From positions 48,644 to 112,643 of the forward strand of contig JAHDBV010000005.1 of the NCBI GenBank assembly GCA_020630195.1: DNA of 64,000 bases, written 5' to 3'. Below are positions 1 to 7,331 of this stretch, in pieces. The DNA is from Acidimicrobiales bacterium. GTDB taxonomy: Bacteria > Actinomycetota > Acidimicrobiia > Acidimicrobiales > SZUA-35. Within the stretch, counting starts at the first letter, position 1. Each line of letters begins with the position of its first letter. A model generated the notes under the pieces. It saw only the letters and a list, made by a program, of their open reading frames with translations, was not told where the DNA came from and made no database searches. A program made the position numbers and the translations under genes.

Positions 1-1
1 C

Positions 2-757
2 GTGGCGGGCGGTCCGGGTCTGCGCCTCGGTGGGCGGCGAGTCGACGAGTCGGTACTGCTGCAGGAGGCGCACGCTGTACGGGTCGTGATCGTCGAGCGG
101 GCCGACGGCGGGCATGTCGATCTCGTCGTGGTCGAAACGCGCCCAGTCCTCGTGGGTGCACTGGTAGGGGTCGTGCGGATGGGTGAACGAGACCGTGAGG
201 TGCCAGGGCTGGTCGTCATCCAGTCCGATGCCGCGTCCGAGGTCGAAGAGCTTGCGCCGTGCCCGGTGCAGGACCTCCTCGTCGTAGTCCATCTGGACGT
301 TGCGGGTGACGGGACCGGCGAGCGTGAACGACCGGGTGTCGTTGCCGTGCTCCTCGGAGGTCTCGTTCCAGTCGCCGGTCCACTGGAAGCTGGCCGGGTA
401 GATGTCGAGGGTGAGGCGTTCGTCGTAGCCGTGGAGCTGATCGGCACCGACGAAGTGCATCTTGCCGACCAGGGCGGTGTGGTAGCCGGCGGCCTTGAGG
501 TAGTGCGCGAAGGTCGGGATCGAGCTCGGGAACTCCGCACCGTTGTCGTAGGCCCCCACCTCGGACGCCAATCGACCCGACAGCATCGAGAAACGGCTCG
601 GGGCGCAGAGCGCGAAGTTGGTGTGGGCGGCGTCGAACACGACCGAGCGGCCGGCGAGCTCGTCGAGATGTGGCGTGTGCCCGATCCGGTTGCCGTAGGC
701 GGGGAGGAACGACGCCGTGAGCTGGTCGACCTGGACGAAGAGGATGTTCGGGCCCAT
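2..757 (-). CDS. betC: Choline-sulfatase-like sulfatase (C-terminus off the window)
   Basis: Type I sulfatase, expected to hydrolyse choline-O-sulfate to choline and sulfate. The first 252 residues are present and the rest lies beyond the left edge. The sulfatase signature is intact: Cys51 in CAPSR is the residue normally converted to formylglycine. The metal-binding N-terminus (PNILFVQVDQ) and the segments KMHFVGADQLHGYDERL and THPHDPY match the choline-sulfatase subfamily rather than generic arylsulfatases. The ATG at 757 is chosen because nothing in frame upstream looks better and a GACACT box ends 6 nt before it. Cytoplasmic, since no signal peptide is visible. Subfamily assignment is by recognised motifs and could also be phosphonate monoester hydrolase. 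Confidence 0.8.
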   Translation of the reverse strand, partial: MGPNILFVQVDQLTASFLPAYGNRIGHTPHLDELAGRSVVFDAAHTNFALCAPSRFSMLSGRLASEVGAYDNGAEFPSSIPTFAHYLKAAGYHTALVGKMHFVGADQLHGYDERLTLDIYPASFQWTGDWNETSEEHGNDTRSFTLAGPVTRNVQMDYDEEVLHRARRKLFDLGRGIGLDDDQPWHLTVSFTHPHDPYQCTHEDWARFDHDEIDMPAVGPLDDHDPYSVRLLQQYRLVDSPPTEAQTRTARH

Positions 758-763
758 GTGCGC

Positions 764-769
764 AGTGTC
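764..769 (-). promoter_or_regulatory. Candidate -10 (GACACT) for the sulfatase gene
   Basis: GACACT read on the minus strand ends 6 nt before the ATG at 757. It is weaker than the TAnnnT boxes seen elsewhere because the first base is not T. Confidence 0.35.
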
Positions 770-815
770 GCGTCCGGCCCGTGGTCGGGTCGTCCGGTCC
801 CGTGTGGCGGCAGTG

Positions 816-2162
816 TCAGGCGCCGGGCGCCCGCACCCGGACGTCGACCTCGATCCAGCGATGGTCGGAGGCGACGAGGCGACCGTCGGCCTGGCCGACG
901 AGATCGAGGGCGTCGTCGAGGTAGGCGTGGTCGAGTTCGAACAGCGGCGGCACCGACGAGCCCTCGGGCCAGGTCGCCCGCCACCCACAACCGGTGTGGC
1001 TCTGTCGCAGACCGCTGGCCTCGGCGAATCGCCGCAGTTCGATGTTGTGTTCGGTGGCATTGAGGTCGCCGATCACCATCGCCGGTCCGCCTTCGCGACC
1101 CACGACACCGGCCAGGTGCTCGAAGTCGGCCCGCCAGACCTCGACCGCCGACTGCGACACCGGCGTCGTGATGTGGACCCCGTGGATGCGGATCGCACCT
1201 CCCGGGGCGTCGACCGTGGCCGCCACCCGGTCGTTGCCGATCATCGGGCCGACGATCGGATCCCGGAGGGGAAAGCGGCTGTAGATCCCGATGCCGTCGG
1301 GGTTCGAGGTGGCGGCGACCAGCCGATGCGGGTGGTCGGGGAGGCGATCGTCGAGATCGGCGGCGAGGTCGTCGTGCAGCTCCGAGATGACGATGACATC
1401 CGGCGTCCGCTCGGCCACGAGGTCGACGACGCGATCGGCCCGCTTCGTGCCGATGAAGACGTTGGTGGCGAGCACGCGCACGCCGTCGGTTCGGTCGGAG
1501 GTCGCACAGCTCCCGGGGGCGAAGCCCGCCCACGGCTCCGACGGCAACGACACGGCCAGGGCGGCGATCGTGGCCACGATGGCGAGCATCCGTCGACCGC
1601 TGACCGCCGCGATCGCGGCCAGCCAGCCGGCCGGGATGACCATCCAGACGCTCAGCGGGCCGAGGGCCGCGGTGATCGGCCCGAGGCTCGGTGCCCAGCG
1701 CCACGCGAGACACGCGCCGACCGCCGCACCGAGCACGCCGCCGAGCACCCAGCCGATCCGGTGGCCACGGAGCACGTCGTCGAGCTCGGCCCGGTCCTCG
1801 CCGAACCCGGCGGCGAGCAGCAGCAGCGTCGCCGCACCGCTCGCGGCGATCCAGGCGGGGTGTTGATGGTTCGCCCACAGGCGCCAGGTGGCCCAGGCCG
1901 AGGCCGCGGCCAGCGGTCCGAAGCAGAGCGCGGATCGCCACGTCGGGACGAGGGCCGGCGAGCGGACCATCACCGAGGCGAGCGCCGCGCCGGCGAGTGC
2001 GAGCACGGCCACGAACGACCACCCCAGGCCGGTCGCCGCGGTGGCCACGGGGGAGCGGAGCGCCCCGACCGCGGCACCGAAGGCGGCGACGAACCAGATC
2101 CCCGAGCCGATCGCACCCAACCACCCGGCGGTGGCCACGTGCTGGTGTCGGCGGGTACCCAC
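816..2162 (-). CDS. Membrane-anchored endonuclease/exonuclease/phosphatase-fold protein
   Basis: 448 residues. The first half is strongly hydrophobic with about five or six predicted membrane segments (residues about 10-215). The second half is an endonuclease/exonuclease/phosphatase domain: LATNVFIGT near its start, TPDVIVISELHDD with the metal-binding Glu, AMVIGDLNATEHN with the catalytic Asp/Asn pair, and the terminal SDHRW with the catalytic His. This layout is common in actinobacterial membrane proteins whose substrate (phosphodiester, lipid or nucleic acid) is unknown. The GTG at 2162 is chosen because a TAGCCT box ends 7 nt before it. It is divergent from miaB with only 36 bp between the two start codons. 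Substrate not predictable. Confidence 0.75.
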   Translation of the reverse strand: MGTRRHQHVATAGWLGAIGSGIWFVAAFGAAVGALRSPVATAATGLGWSFVAVLALAGAALASVMVRSPALVPTWRSALCFGPLAAASAWATWRLWANHQHPAWIAASGAATLLLLAAGFGEDRAELDDVLRGHRIGWVLGGVLGAAVGACLAWRWAPSLGPITAALGPLSVWMVIPAGWLAAIAAVSGRRMLAIVATIAALAVSLPSEPWAGFAPGSCATSDRTDGVRVLATNVFIGTKRADRVVDLVAERTPDVIVISELHDDLAADLDDRLPDHPHRLVAATSNPDGIGIYSRFPLRDPIVGPMIGNDRVAATVDAPGGAIRIHGVHITTPVSQSAVEVWRADFEHLAGVVGREGGPAMVIGDLNATEHNIELRRFAEASGLRQSHTGCGWRATWPEGSSVPPLFELDHAYLDDALDLVGQADGRLVASDHRWIEVDVRVRAPGA

Positions 2163-2169
2163 ACGGCGG

Positions 2170-2191
2170 AGGCTAGTGATCGACCTAGCCT
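2170..2191. promoter_or_regulatory. Back-to-back -10 boxes for the phosphatase-fold gene and miaB
   Basis: TAGCCT on the minus strand (2170-2175) ends 7 nt before GTG 2162, and TAGCCT on the plus strand (2186-2191) ends 7 nt before GTG 2199. Only 10 bp separate the two boxes, so each promoter's upstream half lies on the other's transcribed region and both cannot easily be occupied at once. Confidence 0.75.
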
Positions 2192-2198
2192 GGACCCC

Positions 2199-3635
2199 GT
2201 GAGTGATCTCCCCACCACCGACACGAAGCGCTATCTCGTGCGCACGTTCGGCTGTCAGATGAACGAGCACGATTCGGAGCGCATCGCCGGTCTGCTCGAG
2301 GACGACGGTTACGAACGCACCGACGACGAGGGCTCGGCCGACGTCATCGTGTTGAACACGTGCTGCATCCGGGAGAACGCCGACAACAAGCTCTACGGCA
2401 CCCTCGGTCACCTCAAGGCCCGCAAGGCCGAGAACCCCGACCTCCAGATCGTGGTCGGTGGCTGCCTCGCCCAGAAGGACGCCGAACTCATCCAGCAGAA
2501 GGCCGGCCACGTCGACGTCGTGTTCGGCACGTTCAACGTGCACCGGGTCTCCGAGCTGCTCGACGAGGCCCGTGACACCGGACCGATCACCGAGATCTGG
2601 ACCGAGGCCGCTCTCGACGAGGCCGAGGCCTTCCCCTCGGCCATGCCGGTCCGCCGCGAGGTCGATCACGCCGCCTGGGTCACCATCCAGATCGGCTGCG
2701 ACAACTCGTGTGCGTTCTGCATCGTGCCGGCCGTGCGTGGCGTGGAGATGAGCCGCCCCTACGACCAGATCGTCGACGAGGTCCGTGCCTTCGCCGCCGA
2801 CGGCGTCACCGAGATCACCCTCCTCGGGCAGAACGTGAACTCCTACGGGCGGGATCTCCAGATCGCCAAGCGCCAGGCCGGCGACACCACCGCGCGCCTG
2901 CGCCCGCTGTTCGCCGACCTGTTGCGTGACACCGGAGCGGTGGAGGGCATCCGCCGGGTCCGGTACACGAGCCCCCACCCGAAGGACATGACCGCCGAGG
3001 TCTTCGCCGCCATGGCCGAGACGCCGACGGTGTGCCCCCACCTCCACTTCCCGCTCCAGTCGGGATCGGACAAGGTGCTCTCGGAGATGCACCGTGGTTA
3101 CACGGGCGAGCGCTATCTCGAGAAGCTGGCCATGGCCCGGGAGATGGTGCCGGACCTCGCCGTCACGACCGACATCATCGTCGGCTTCCCCGGTGAGACG
3201 GCCGAGGACTTCGAACGGACCCTCGAGGTCGCCGCGGCCGCGGAGTTCGACTCGGCCTACACGTTCGTCTACTCACCCCGGCCCGGGACCGAAGCCGCCG
3301 AGCGTGTCGACGACTTCTGCGATCCCGAAGAGGTGAAGGACCGCTACAGCCGCCTCCGCATGGTGATCGAACGTGCGGGTCGGCGCCGTCACGAGGCCCG
3401 AGTGGGCAACGTCGAAGAGGTCGTCATCGAGGGGCCCTCGAAGAAGGATCCGAGCCAGATCACCGGTCGAACCGGTCAGAACAAGCTCGTGCACTTCCCG
3501 TCGGGTCCGATCAAGGTCGGCTCGTACGCGACGGTCCGGGTCACCGAGGCGGCGACCCAGTACCTGAAGGGTGAGCTGATCGAGGTCACCCACACCGCCC
3601 GCCACCGCACGAAGATCCCCGTCCTCAGCATCTGA
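2199..3635 (+). CDS. miaB: tRNA-2-methylthio-N6-isopentenyladenosine synthase MiaB
   Basis: Radical-SAM methylthiotransferase that adds a methylthio group to isopentenyl-A37 of tRNA, downstream of MiaA, which is encoded at 10216. 478 residues. The N-terminal UPF0004 domain carries the three auxiliary-cluster cysteines Cys19 (FGCQMN), Cys55 (NTC) and Cys89 (GGC). The radical-SAM motif is Cys167-x3-Cys171-x2-Cys174 (CDNSCAFC). A TRAM-like RNA-binding domain follows from about residue 395. The reading frame is open far upstream, but similarity begins only here and a TAGCCT box ends 7 nt before GTG 2199. That makes a leaderless transcript with N-terminus VSDLPTTD the best model. Confidence 0.95.
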   Translation: MSDLPTTDTKRYLVRTFGCQMNEHDSERIAGLLEDDGYERTDDEGSADVIVLNTCCIRENADNKLYGTLGHLKARKAENPDLQIVVGGCLAQKDAELIQQKAGHVDVVFGTFNVHRVSELLDEARDTGPITEIWTEAALDEAEAFPSAMPVRREVDHAAWVTIQIGCDNSCAFCIVPAVRGVEMSRPYDQIVDEVRAFAADGVTEITLLGQNVNSYGRDLQIAKRQAGDTTARLRPLFADLLRDTGAVEGIRRVRYTSPHPKDMTAEVFAAMAETPTVCPHLHFPLQSGSDKVLSEMHRGYTGERYLEKLAMAREMVPDLAVTTDIIVGFPGETAEDFERTLEVAAAAEFDSAYTFVYSPRPGTEAAERVDDFCDPEEVKDRYSRLRMVIERAGRRRHEARVGNVEEVVIEGPSKKDPSQITGRTGQNKLVHFPSGPIKVGSYATVRVTEAATQYLKGELIEVTHTARHRTKIPVLSI

Positions 3636-3657
3636 GGACCGGGCCGGCGCCCGCCGT

Positions 3658-3663
3658 TAGTGT
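3658..3663 (+). promoter_or_regulatory. -10 box TAGTGT
   Basis: It ends 8 nt before ATG 3672. It overlaps the alternative GTG at 3660, which argues that 3672 is the true start. Confidence 0.6.
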
Positions 3664-3671
3664 CGGCCGAC

Positions 3672-4574
3672 ATGGCCGACCTCCTGCGAGACCGCTCCGA
3701 CGGACCCGCCGCACTGCGTACCCGCCTCGAGGCGGCGATGAACGGCGCCGGCCCGATCGTCGCACCCGGGTGTTATGACGCGCTCGGCGCTCGCCTCATC
3801 GGCCAGGCCGGATTCGACGCCGTCTACATGACCGGGTTCGGATCATCCGCCGGCCTGCTCGGGCGACCCGACGTCGGGTTGCTCGGTCTCGCCGAGATGG
3901 TCGACAACGCCCGTCGGATCGCCGATGTGGTGGACGTCCCGGTCGTGGCCGATGCGGACACCGGCTACGGCAACCAGATCAATGTGATCCGCACGGTGCA
4001 GTCCTACGAGCGGGCCGGTGTCGCCGGCTTGCACCTCGAGGATCAGGTCCTACCGAAGAAGTGCGGGCACATGGAAGGCAAGCAGGTCGTGCCCGTCGAG
4101 GAGATGGCGGGCAAGATCCGGGCCGCCGTCGCCGCCCGCCGGAACCCCGACCTCGTGCTCATCGCCCGCACCGACGCCCGGGCCCCGCTCGGGATGGACG
4201 AGGCACTGCGCCGCGCCGAGGCGTGTGTCGAGGCCGGTGCCGATGTGTTGTTCGTGGAGGCGCTCCAGGGCGAGGACGAGATCGAGCGGGTCCGCCGGGA
4301 GTTCGCCGAGGTGCCGATGTTGTTCAACTGGGTCGAGGGTGGCAAGACCCCACCGCTCGACCTGGCGACGATCGCCGAACTCGGGTTCGCGATGGTCATC
4401 ATGCCGATCGGCACCCTGCTGGCTGCCACCGCGGCCATGCAGCACTTCCTGGCCCGCCTCAAGGCCGATGGCACGCCGGCCGCCTTCGTCGACGAGCTCA
4501 TGGGCTTCGGCGAGTTCAACGACGCCATCGGTCTCGCCGAGATCGACGAGCTCGAGCAGCGGTTCGGCGGCTGA
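3672..4574 (+). CDS. Isocitrate lyase/PEP mutase superfamily lyase
   Basis: 300 residues, a complete PEP-mutase-type barrel. VVADADTGYGN supplies the metal-binding aspartates, and LHLEDQVLPKKCGH with Cys131 is the mobile active-site loop that defines the lyase branch (methylisocitrate lyase, oxaloacetate decarboxylase and relatives). The KKCGH form favours a C-C lyase acting on a 2-hydroxy or 2-methyl tricarboxylate over a phosphonate enzyme. There is no prp operon beside it, so the substrate is open. It overlaps the next gene by one base (TGATG), suggesting translational coupling. ATG 3672 is preferred to GTG 3660 because of the -10 box. Confidence 0.8.
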   Translation: MADLLRDRSDGPAALRTRLEAAMNGAGPIVAPGCYDALGARLIGQAGFDAVYMTGFGSSAGLLGRPDVGLLGLAEMVDNARRIADVVDVPVVADADTGYGNQINVIRTVQSYERAGVAGLHLEDQVLPKKCGHMEGKQVVPVEEMAGKIRAAVAARRNPDLVLIARTDARAPLGMDEALRRAEACVEAGADVLFVEALQGEDEIERVRREFAEVPMLFNWVEGGKTPPLDLATIAELGFAMVIMPIGTLLAATAAMQHFLARLKADGTPAAFVDELMGFGEFNDAIGLAEIDELEQRFGG

Positions 4575-4963
4575 TGCCCCGGCTCGATCACACCGTCGAC
4601 GTGGCGGCGTCACCCGAGACGGTGCGGGTCCGTCTCGCCGACGCCGCGGTCGACCCGACCACGGTCGTGCGGTGGTTCACCGACGACGAGGGGGTGCGGG
4701 CCACCGTGGTCGATCGCGGGGATGATCGGTGGCGCGTCGACGTCCGCGCCTCGACCTTCGAGGCGGAGGTCGACGTCGCCGTCTCGCCTCGGGGCCCCGG
4801 CGCGCGAATCCGACTGCGTGGGGATCTCCGTGGTCGGGGACTGCTGCGGTTCGCGTCGCCGGCCCTGGCCGCCGCCGTGCCGGCCATCGAGCGTCAGGCC
4901 ACCGAGACGTTGCACGCCGAGTTCGGTGACCCCGACGGGCCCGTCGATCCGACCGGGCGTTAG
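4574..4963 (+). CDS. Small START/SRPBCC-like protein
   Basis: 129 residues, no signal peptide or membrane segment. The pattern of alternating short strands (VDVAASPETVRVRL near the start, WRVDVRAS, FEAEVDVAVSP, ARIRLRGDL) followed by a long C-terminal helix (AAVPAIERQATETLHAEF) resembles a small helix-grip fold of the polyketide-cyclase/SRPBCC type. No family is firmly recognised. It is coupled to the lyase upstream through TGATG and ends in TAG, whose bases also begin the next gene's -10 box. Confidence 0.6.
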   Translation: MPRLDHTVDVAASPETVRVRLADAAVDPTTVVRWFTDDEGVRATVVDRGDDRWRVDVRASTFEAEVDVAVSPRGPGARIRLRGDLRGRGLLRFASPALAAAVPAIERQATETLHAEFGDPDGPVDPTGR

Positions 4964-4966
4964 GGT
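4961..4966 (+). promoter_or_regulatory. -10 box TAGGGT built on a stop codon
   Basis: The TAG stop of the 4574-4963 gene is the first half of TAGGGT, which ends 6 nt before ATG 4973. Confidence 0.6.
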
Positions 4967-4972
4967 CTCGAC

Positions 4973-5068
4973 ATGAGCCAGGACCGCAAGATCGGACTGA
5001 TCTTCGTCGCCGTGTTCGGCATCTTCCTGCTGATCCCGCTCATCAACGCGCTGCAGACCCGGTTCTGA
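4973..5068 (+). CDS. 31-residue single-pass membrane peptide
   Basis: The reading frame encodes MSQDRKIG, a hydrophobic stretch of about 18 residues (LIFVAVFGIFLLIPLINA), then LQTRF. A charged N-terminus followed by one membrane helix is typical of small actinobacterial membrane proteins. Support for it being real is the -10 box 6 nt upstream and tight packing against its neighbours. It ends 14 bp before the convergent YceI gene. No homology was recognised. Confidence 0.55.
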   Translation: MSQDRKIGLIFVAVFGIFLLIPLINALQTRF

Positions 5069-5081
5069 ACCGGGCGGGCGT

Positions 5082-5858
5082 TCAGCGGCGGACGACCAGC
5101 TGGAACTCGAGGACACCCTCATCGGCCACGGTCGCGATCCGGGACTCCGGCGTCTCCACGCCGTGATTCGCCCAGACGAGGTCGACCGAGCCGACGATCA
5201 GTCCGAGGCCCCCGTCGACGATGGTGGCCTCGATCGGGATCGTCGCCGCCCGGCTCACGCCCGCGATCGTGAGTTCCCCCGGGACCTCGACGGTCACGGT
5301 CTCACCGGCCGTCAGCGCGTCGGTGTCGAGTGCCACCGGCTCGGTGACCACGAACGTCGCGGTCGGGAACTCATCCGCCCGGACGGCGTCCTTGATCGCC
5401 CCGACCCGGCCGCTGTCGTCGGATTCCATGGCCGTCACGTCGACCTCGATCGAGGCGCTCGAGAGTGTTCCCTCGTCGATCACGATCTCGCCGCCCACAC
5501 TGCCGCTGCGCCCGACGGCGGTGGCGCCGCCGCCGGCGAAGAACGACTTCTCGACCCGGAACCCGGCGAAGCTGCCACTCGCGTTGTCGAACCCGAATTC
5601 GCCGATGTCGTCGTCGACGGTCCAGGTGGCGAGTGCGTCGACCGAACCACCGTCGTCGACGTCGGGCTCGGGCTGGGGCTCGTCGTCGTCCTCCGGCGTC
5701 GCCGACGTCGCGGTCGCCTCCTCGAGTTGGCTGAGCGCCGCATCGGTGCTGACGGCATCCGGAGCGTCGGTGTCGACGAGGCGGAGCGCCAGCCAACCGC
5801 CCACACCGACGGCCAGGAGCGCGACGGCGGCGATGAACATCACGGAGCGGCGGGTCAT
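5082..5858 (-). CDS. Membrane-anchored YceI-domain protein
   Basis: 258 residues. Residues 1-27 form an N-terminal signal anchor (MTRRSVMFIAAVALLAVGVG). Residues 28-75 are an acidic low-complexity linker (PEDDDEPQPEPDVDDGG). From about residue 78 comes a YceI-like lipocalin fold, with WTVDD at its start, GFRVEKSF, a central IKDAVRADEFPTATFV block and ELTIAGVSRAATIPIEA near the end. YceI proteins bind polyprenoids or amphiphiles outside the membrane; the ligand here is unknown. The start is fixed by TAAGGT ending 7 nt before ATG 5858. Confidence 0.8.
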   Translation of the reverse strand: MTRRSVMFIAAVALLAVGVGGWLALRLVDTDAPDAVSTDAALSQLEEATATSATPEDDDEPQPEPDVDDGGSVDALATWTVDDDIGEFGFDNASGSFAGFRVEKSFFAGGGATAVGRSGSVGGEIVIDEGTLSSASIEVDVTAMESDDSGRVGAIKDAVRADEFPTATFVVTEPVALDTDALTAGETVTVEVPGELTIAGVSRAATIPIEATIVDGGLGLIVGSVDLVWANHGVETPESRIATVADEGVLEFQLVVRR

Positions 5859-5865
5859 CCGTCGG

Positions 5866-5871
5866 ACCTTA
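5866..5871 (-). promoter_or_regulatory. -10 box TAAGGT
   Basis: Read on the minus strand, it ends 7 nt before ATG 5858 of the YceI gene. Confidence 0.55.
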
Positions 5872-5903
5872 GAGAACCCGACGGTGGGGTACGGCGCGGC
5901 CCG

Positions 5904-6344
5904 TCAGGCCCGGGCCACCGGCGGTCGTGCGAGGTAGGCCTGCTTCACATCGGGAGAGAATCCGCACGCTCGGTAGAAGGCGTGGGTCGCCGGGGTCCGT
6001 GAACCCGTCTGGAGCATCGCCTTGTAGCAGCCGGCCGCCCAGGCGCGCTCCAGCGTCGCGTCCATGATCCGGCGGCCGAGGCCGGTTCCGCGGCGGTCGG
6101 CGACGACCACGACGTTCTCGATGACGGCGTAGGGCCGTGCAGCACGAGACAGATTCGGGATCACGTTGAGGTAGGTGCTCGCCACCGTGTCGCCGTCGAG
6201 TTCGAGCAGCAACAGGTCGAGCCCCGGCCGCTCGATGATCTCGGCCAGCACGTCGTGGGCGATCACCGGGGGGTCGTCGGGGTTGAGGTCGGCGTACAGC
6301 CGACCGATCACCTCGAGGTCGTCCAGGGTCGCAGACCGGATCAT
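5904..6344 (-). CDS. GNAT-family N-acetyltransferase
   Basis: 146 residues with a complete GNAT fold: N-terminal MIRSATLDDLEVIGRLYADL, strand-4 region AVIENVVVVADRRGTGLGRRIM with the acetyl-CoA pyrophosphate loop (RRGTGLGRR, residues about 82-90), and a C-terminal THAFYRACGF motif. The acceptor cannot be inferred. It lies 32 bp downstream of the LysR gene on the same strand, so the two may be cotranscribed. Confidence 0.8.
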   Translation of the reverse strand: MIRSATLDDLEVIGRLYADLNPDDPPVIAHDVLAEIIERPGLDLLLLELDGDTVASTYLNVIPNLSRAARPYAVIENVVVVADRRGTGLGRRIMDATLERAWAAGCYKAMLQTGSRTPATHAFYRACGFSPDVKQAYLARPPVARA

Positions 6345-6376
6345 GGGTCGGAGTCTCGCGTCGTCGGCGCGGCCCG

Positions 6377-7273
6377 TCAGGGGGCGGCGGCCCGGATCGC
6401 CGCCACGAGGCGATCCCGGTCCGGGTCGTCGAGGGCGTCGGCCCGGCGTGCGGCCACGAGGCGTCGTTTCAGCAACGGGCCGTCGCCGTGTCGGGTGAGA
6501 GGACGATCGCCGCCGTCGGCCTGCACGGTGGGAAGCACGGTCCAGCCCATACCGAGCCCGACCATCGAGCGCAGCACGTCGGGCTGGTGCGACTCGGCCA
6601 CCACGTCGGTCGACGCCCCGAGATCGCCGAGTGCGCGGAGGATCAGGCGCCGGGTGTGGGACCCGCTCGGGAACGTCAGCCACGGACCCCAACCGGACGG
6701 GGGTCGAGGCTCGATCTCGGGCGGTCCGTAGACGGCGAGCTCCTCGGTCATCACGATCTCGTAGGCGACGTCGGTGCGTGGTGTCACCGGCTCGACCATG
6801 ACGGCCACGTCGAGCTCGCCCGTGTTGAGACCCTCGAGCAGGCTGGCGGTCGGCGCCACGCGCAGGTGGAGGTCGAGTTCGGGGTGTTCGGCCCGGAAAC
6901 CACGGATCGCCGCGGGGAAGTAGTCGACGGCGGCCACATCGATCAGGCCGACCCGGAGGCGGCCCACACCTCCGTCGCGGCGCCGCTCGGTCCAGCGGGC
7001 GAGATCGGCGGTGGCCGCGAGCACGCGATCGGCGTAGTCGACGACGGGGGATGCTCGTTCGTCGAGTACACGACGTCGACCACGGCGCTCGAACAGCGGC
7101 AGGCCGAGGCGTCGCTCCAGCTCGGCGATGCCCTGTGAGAGAGCGGACGGTGTGACCCCGAGTGATGCGGCGCCCTCGGCCCAGGTGTCGTGGCGGATCG
7201 CGGCCACGAGGTACTCCAGGTGTCGGGTCGAGATCTCGGGGCTCGTCGGCGTGCTGATGGCGTCGGTCATCAT
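6377..7273 (-). CDS. LysR-family transcriptional regulator
   Basis: 298 residues. The N-terminal winged helix-turn-helix (residues about 18-77) includes the typical ALSQGIAELERRLGLPLFER segment. The rest is a periplasmic-binding-like effector domain (GRLRVGLIDVAAVDYFPAAI onwards). It is divergent from the inositol-phosphate synthase gene. The shared 58-bp region contains a perfect inverted repeat over this gene's own -10 box, so control of that gene and autoregulation are likely. Two ATG codons (7273 and 7270) are possible starts. Confidence 0.85.
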   Translation of the reverse strand: MMTDAISTPTSPEISTRHLEYLVAAIRHDTWAEGAASLGVTPSALSQGIAELERRLGLPLFERRGRRRVLDERASPVVDYADRVLAATADLARWTERRRDGGVGRLRVGLIDVAAVDYFPAAIRGFRAEHPELDLHLRVAPTASLLEGLNTGELDVAVMVEPVTPRTDVAYEIVMTEELAVYGPPEIEPRPPSGWGPWLTFPSGSHTRRLILRALGDLGASTDVVAESHQPDVLRSMVGLGMGWTVLPTVQADGGDRPLTRHGDGPLLKRRLVAARRADALDDPDRDRLVAAIRAAAP

Positions 7274-7274
7274 T

Positions 7275-7306
7275 GTTCAGTATCTCTGAACCATCAGAGG
7301 TGTTCA
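7275..7306. promoter_or_regulatory. Probable LysR operator: inverted repeats between the LysR gene and ino1
   Basis: GTTCAG (7275-7280) and CTGAAC (7286-7291) form a perfect 6-bp inverted repeat with a 5-bp centre. TGAAC (7287-7291) also pairs with GTTCA (7302-7306) across 10 bp. The first repeat covers the minus-strand GATACT box (7279-7284), so binding would affect the regulator gene directly, while ino1's -10 lies 13 bp to the right. Confidence 0.65.
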
Positions 7307-7318
7307 ATGAGGAGATCG

Positions 7319-7324
7319 TAGGTT
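7319..7324 (+). promoter_or_regulatory. -10 box TAGGTT of ino1
   Basis: It ends 7 nt before ATG 7332. Confidence 0.65.
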
Positions 7325-7331
7325 TCGTCCC

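Noticed and set aside
717..2198. N-terminal extension of miaB through the phosphatase-fold gene
   Set aside because: The extension is Arg/Gly/Asp-rich shadow sequence opposite a well-supported gene. MiaB homology and the promoter both begin at 2199.
3660..3671. GTG 3660 as start of the PEP-mutase-family lyase
   Set aside because: It lies inside the TAGTGT promoter box; ATG 3672 has the proper 8-nt spacing.
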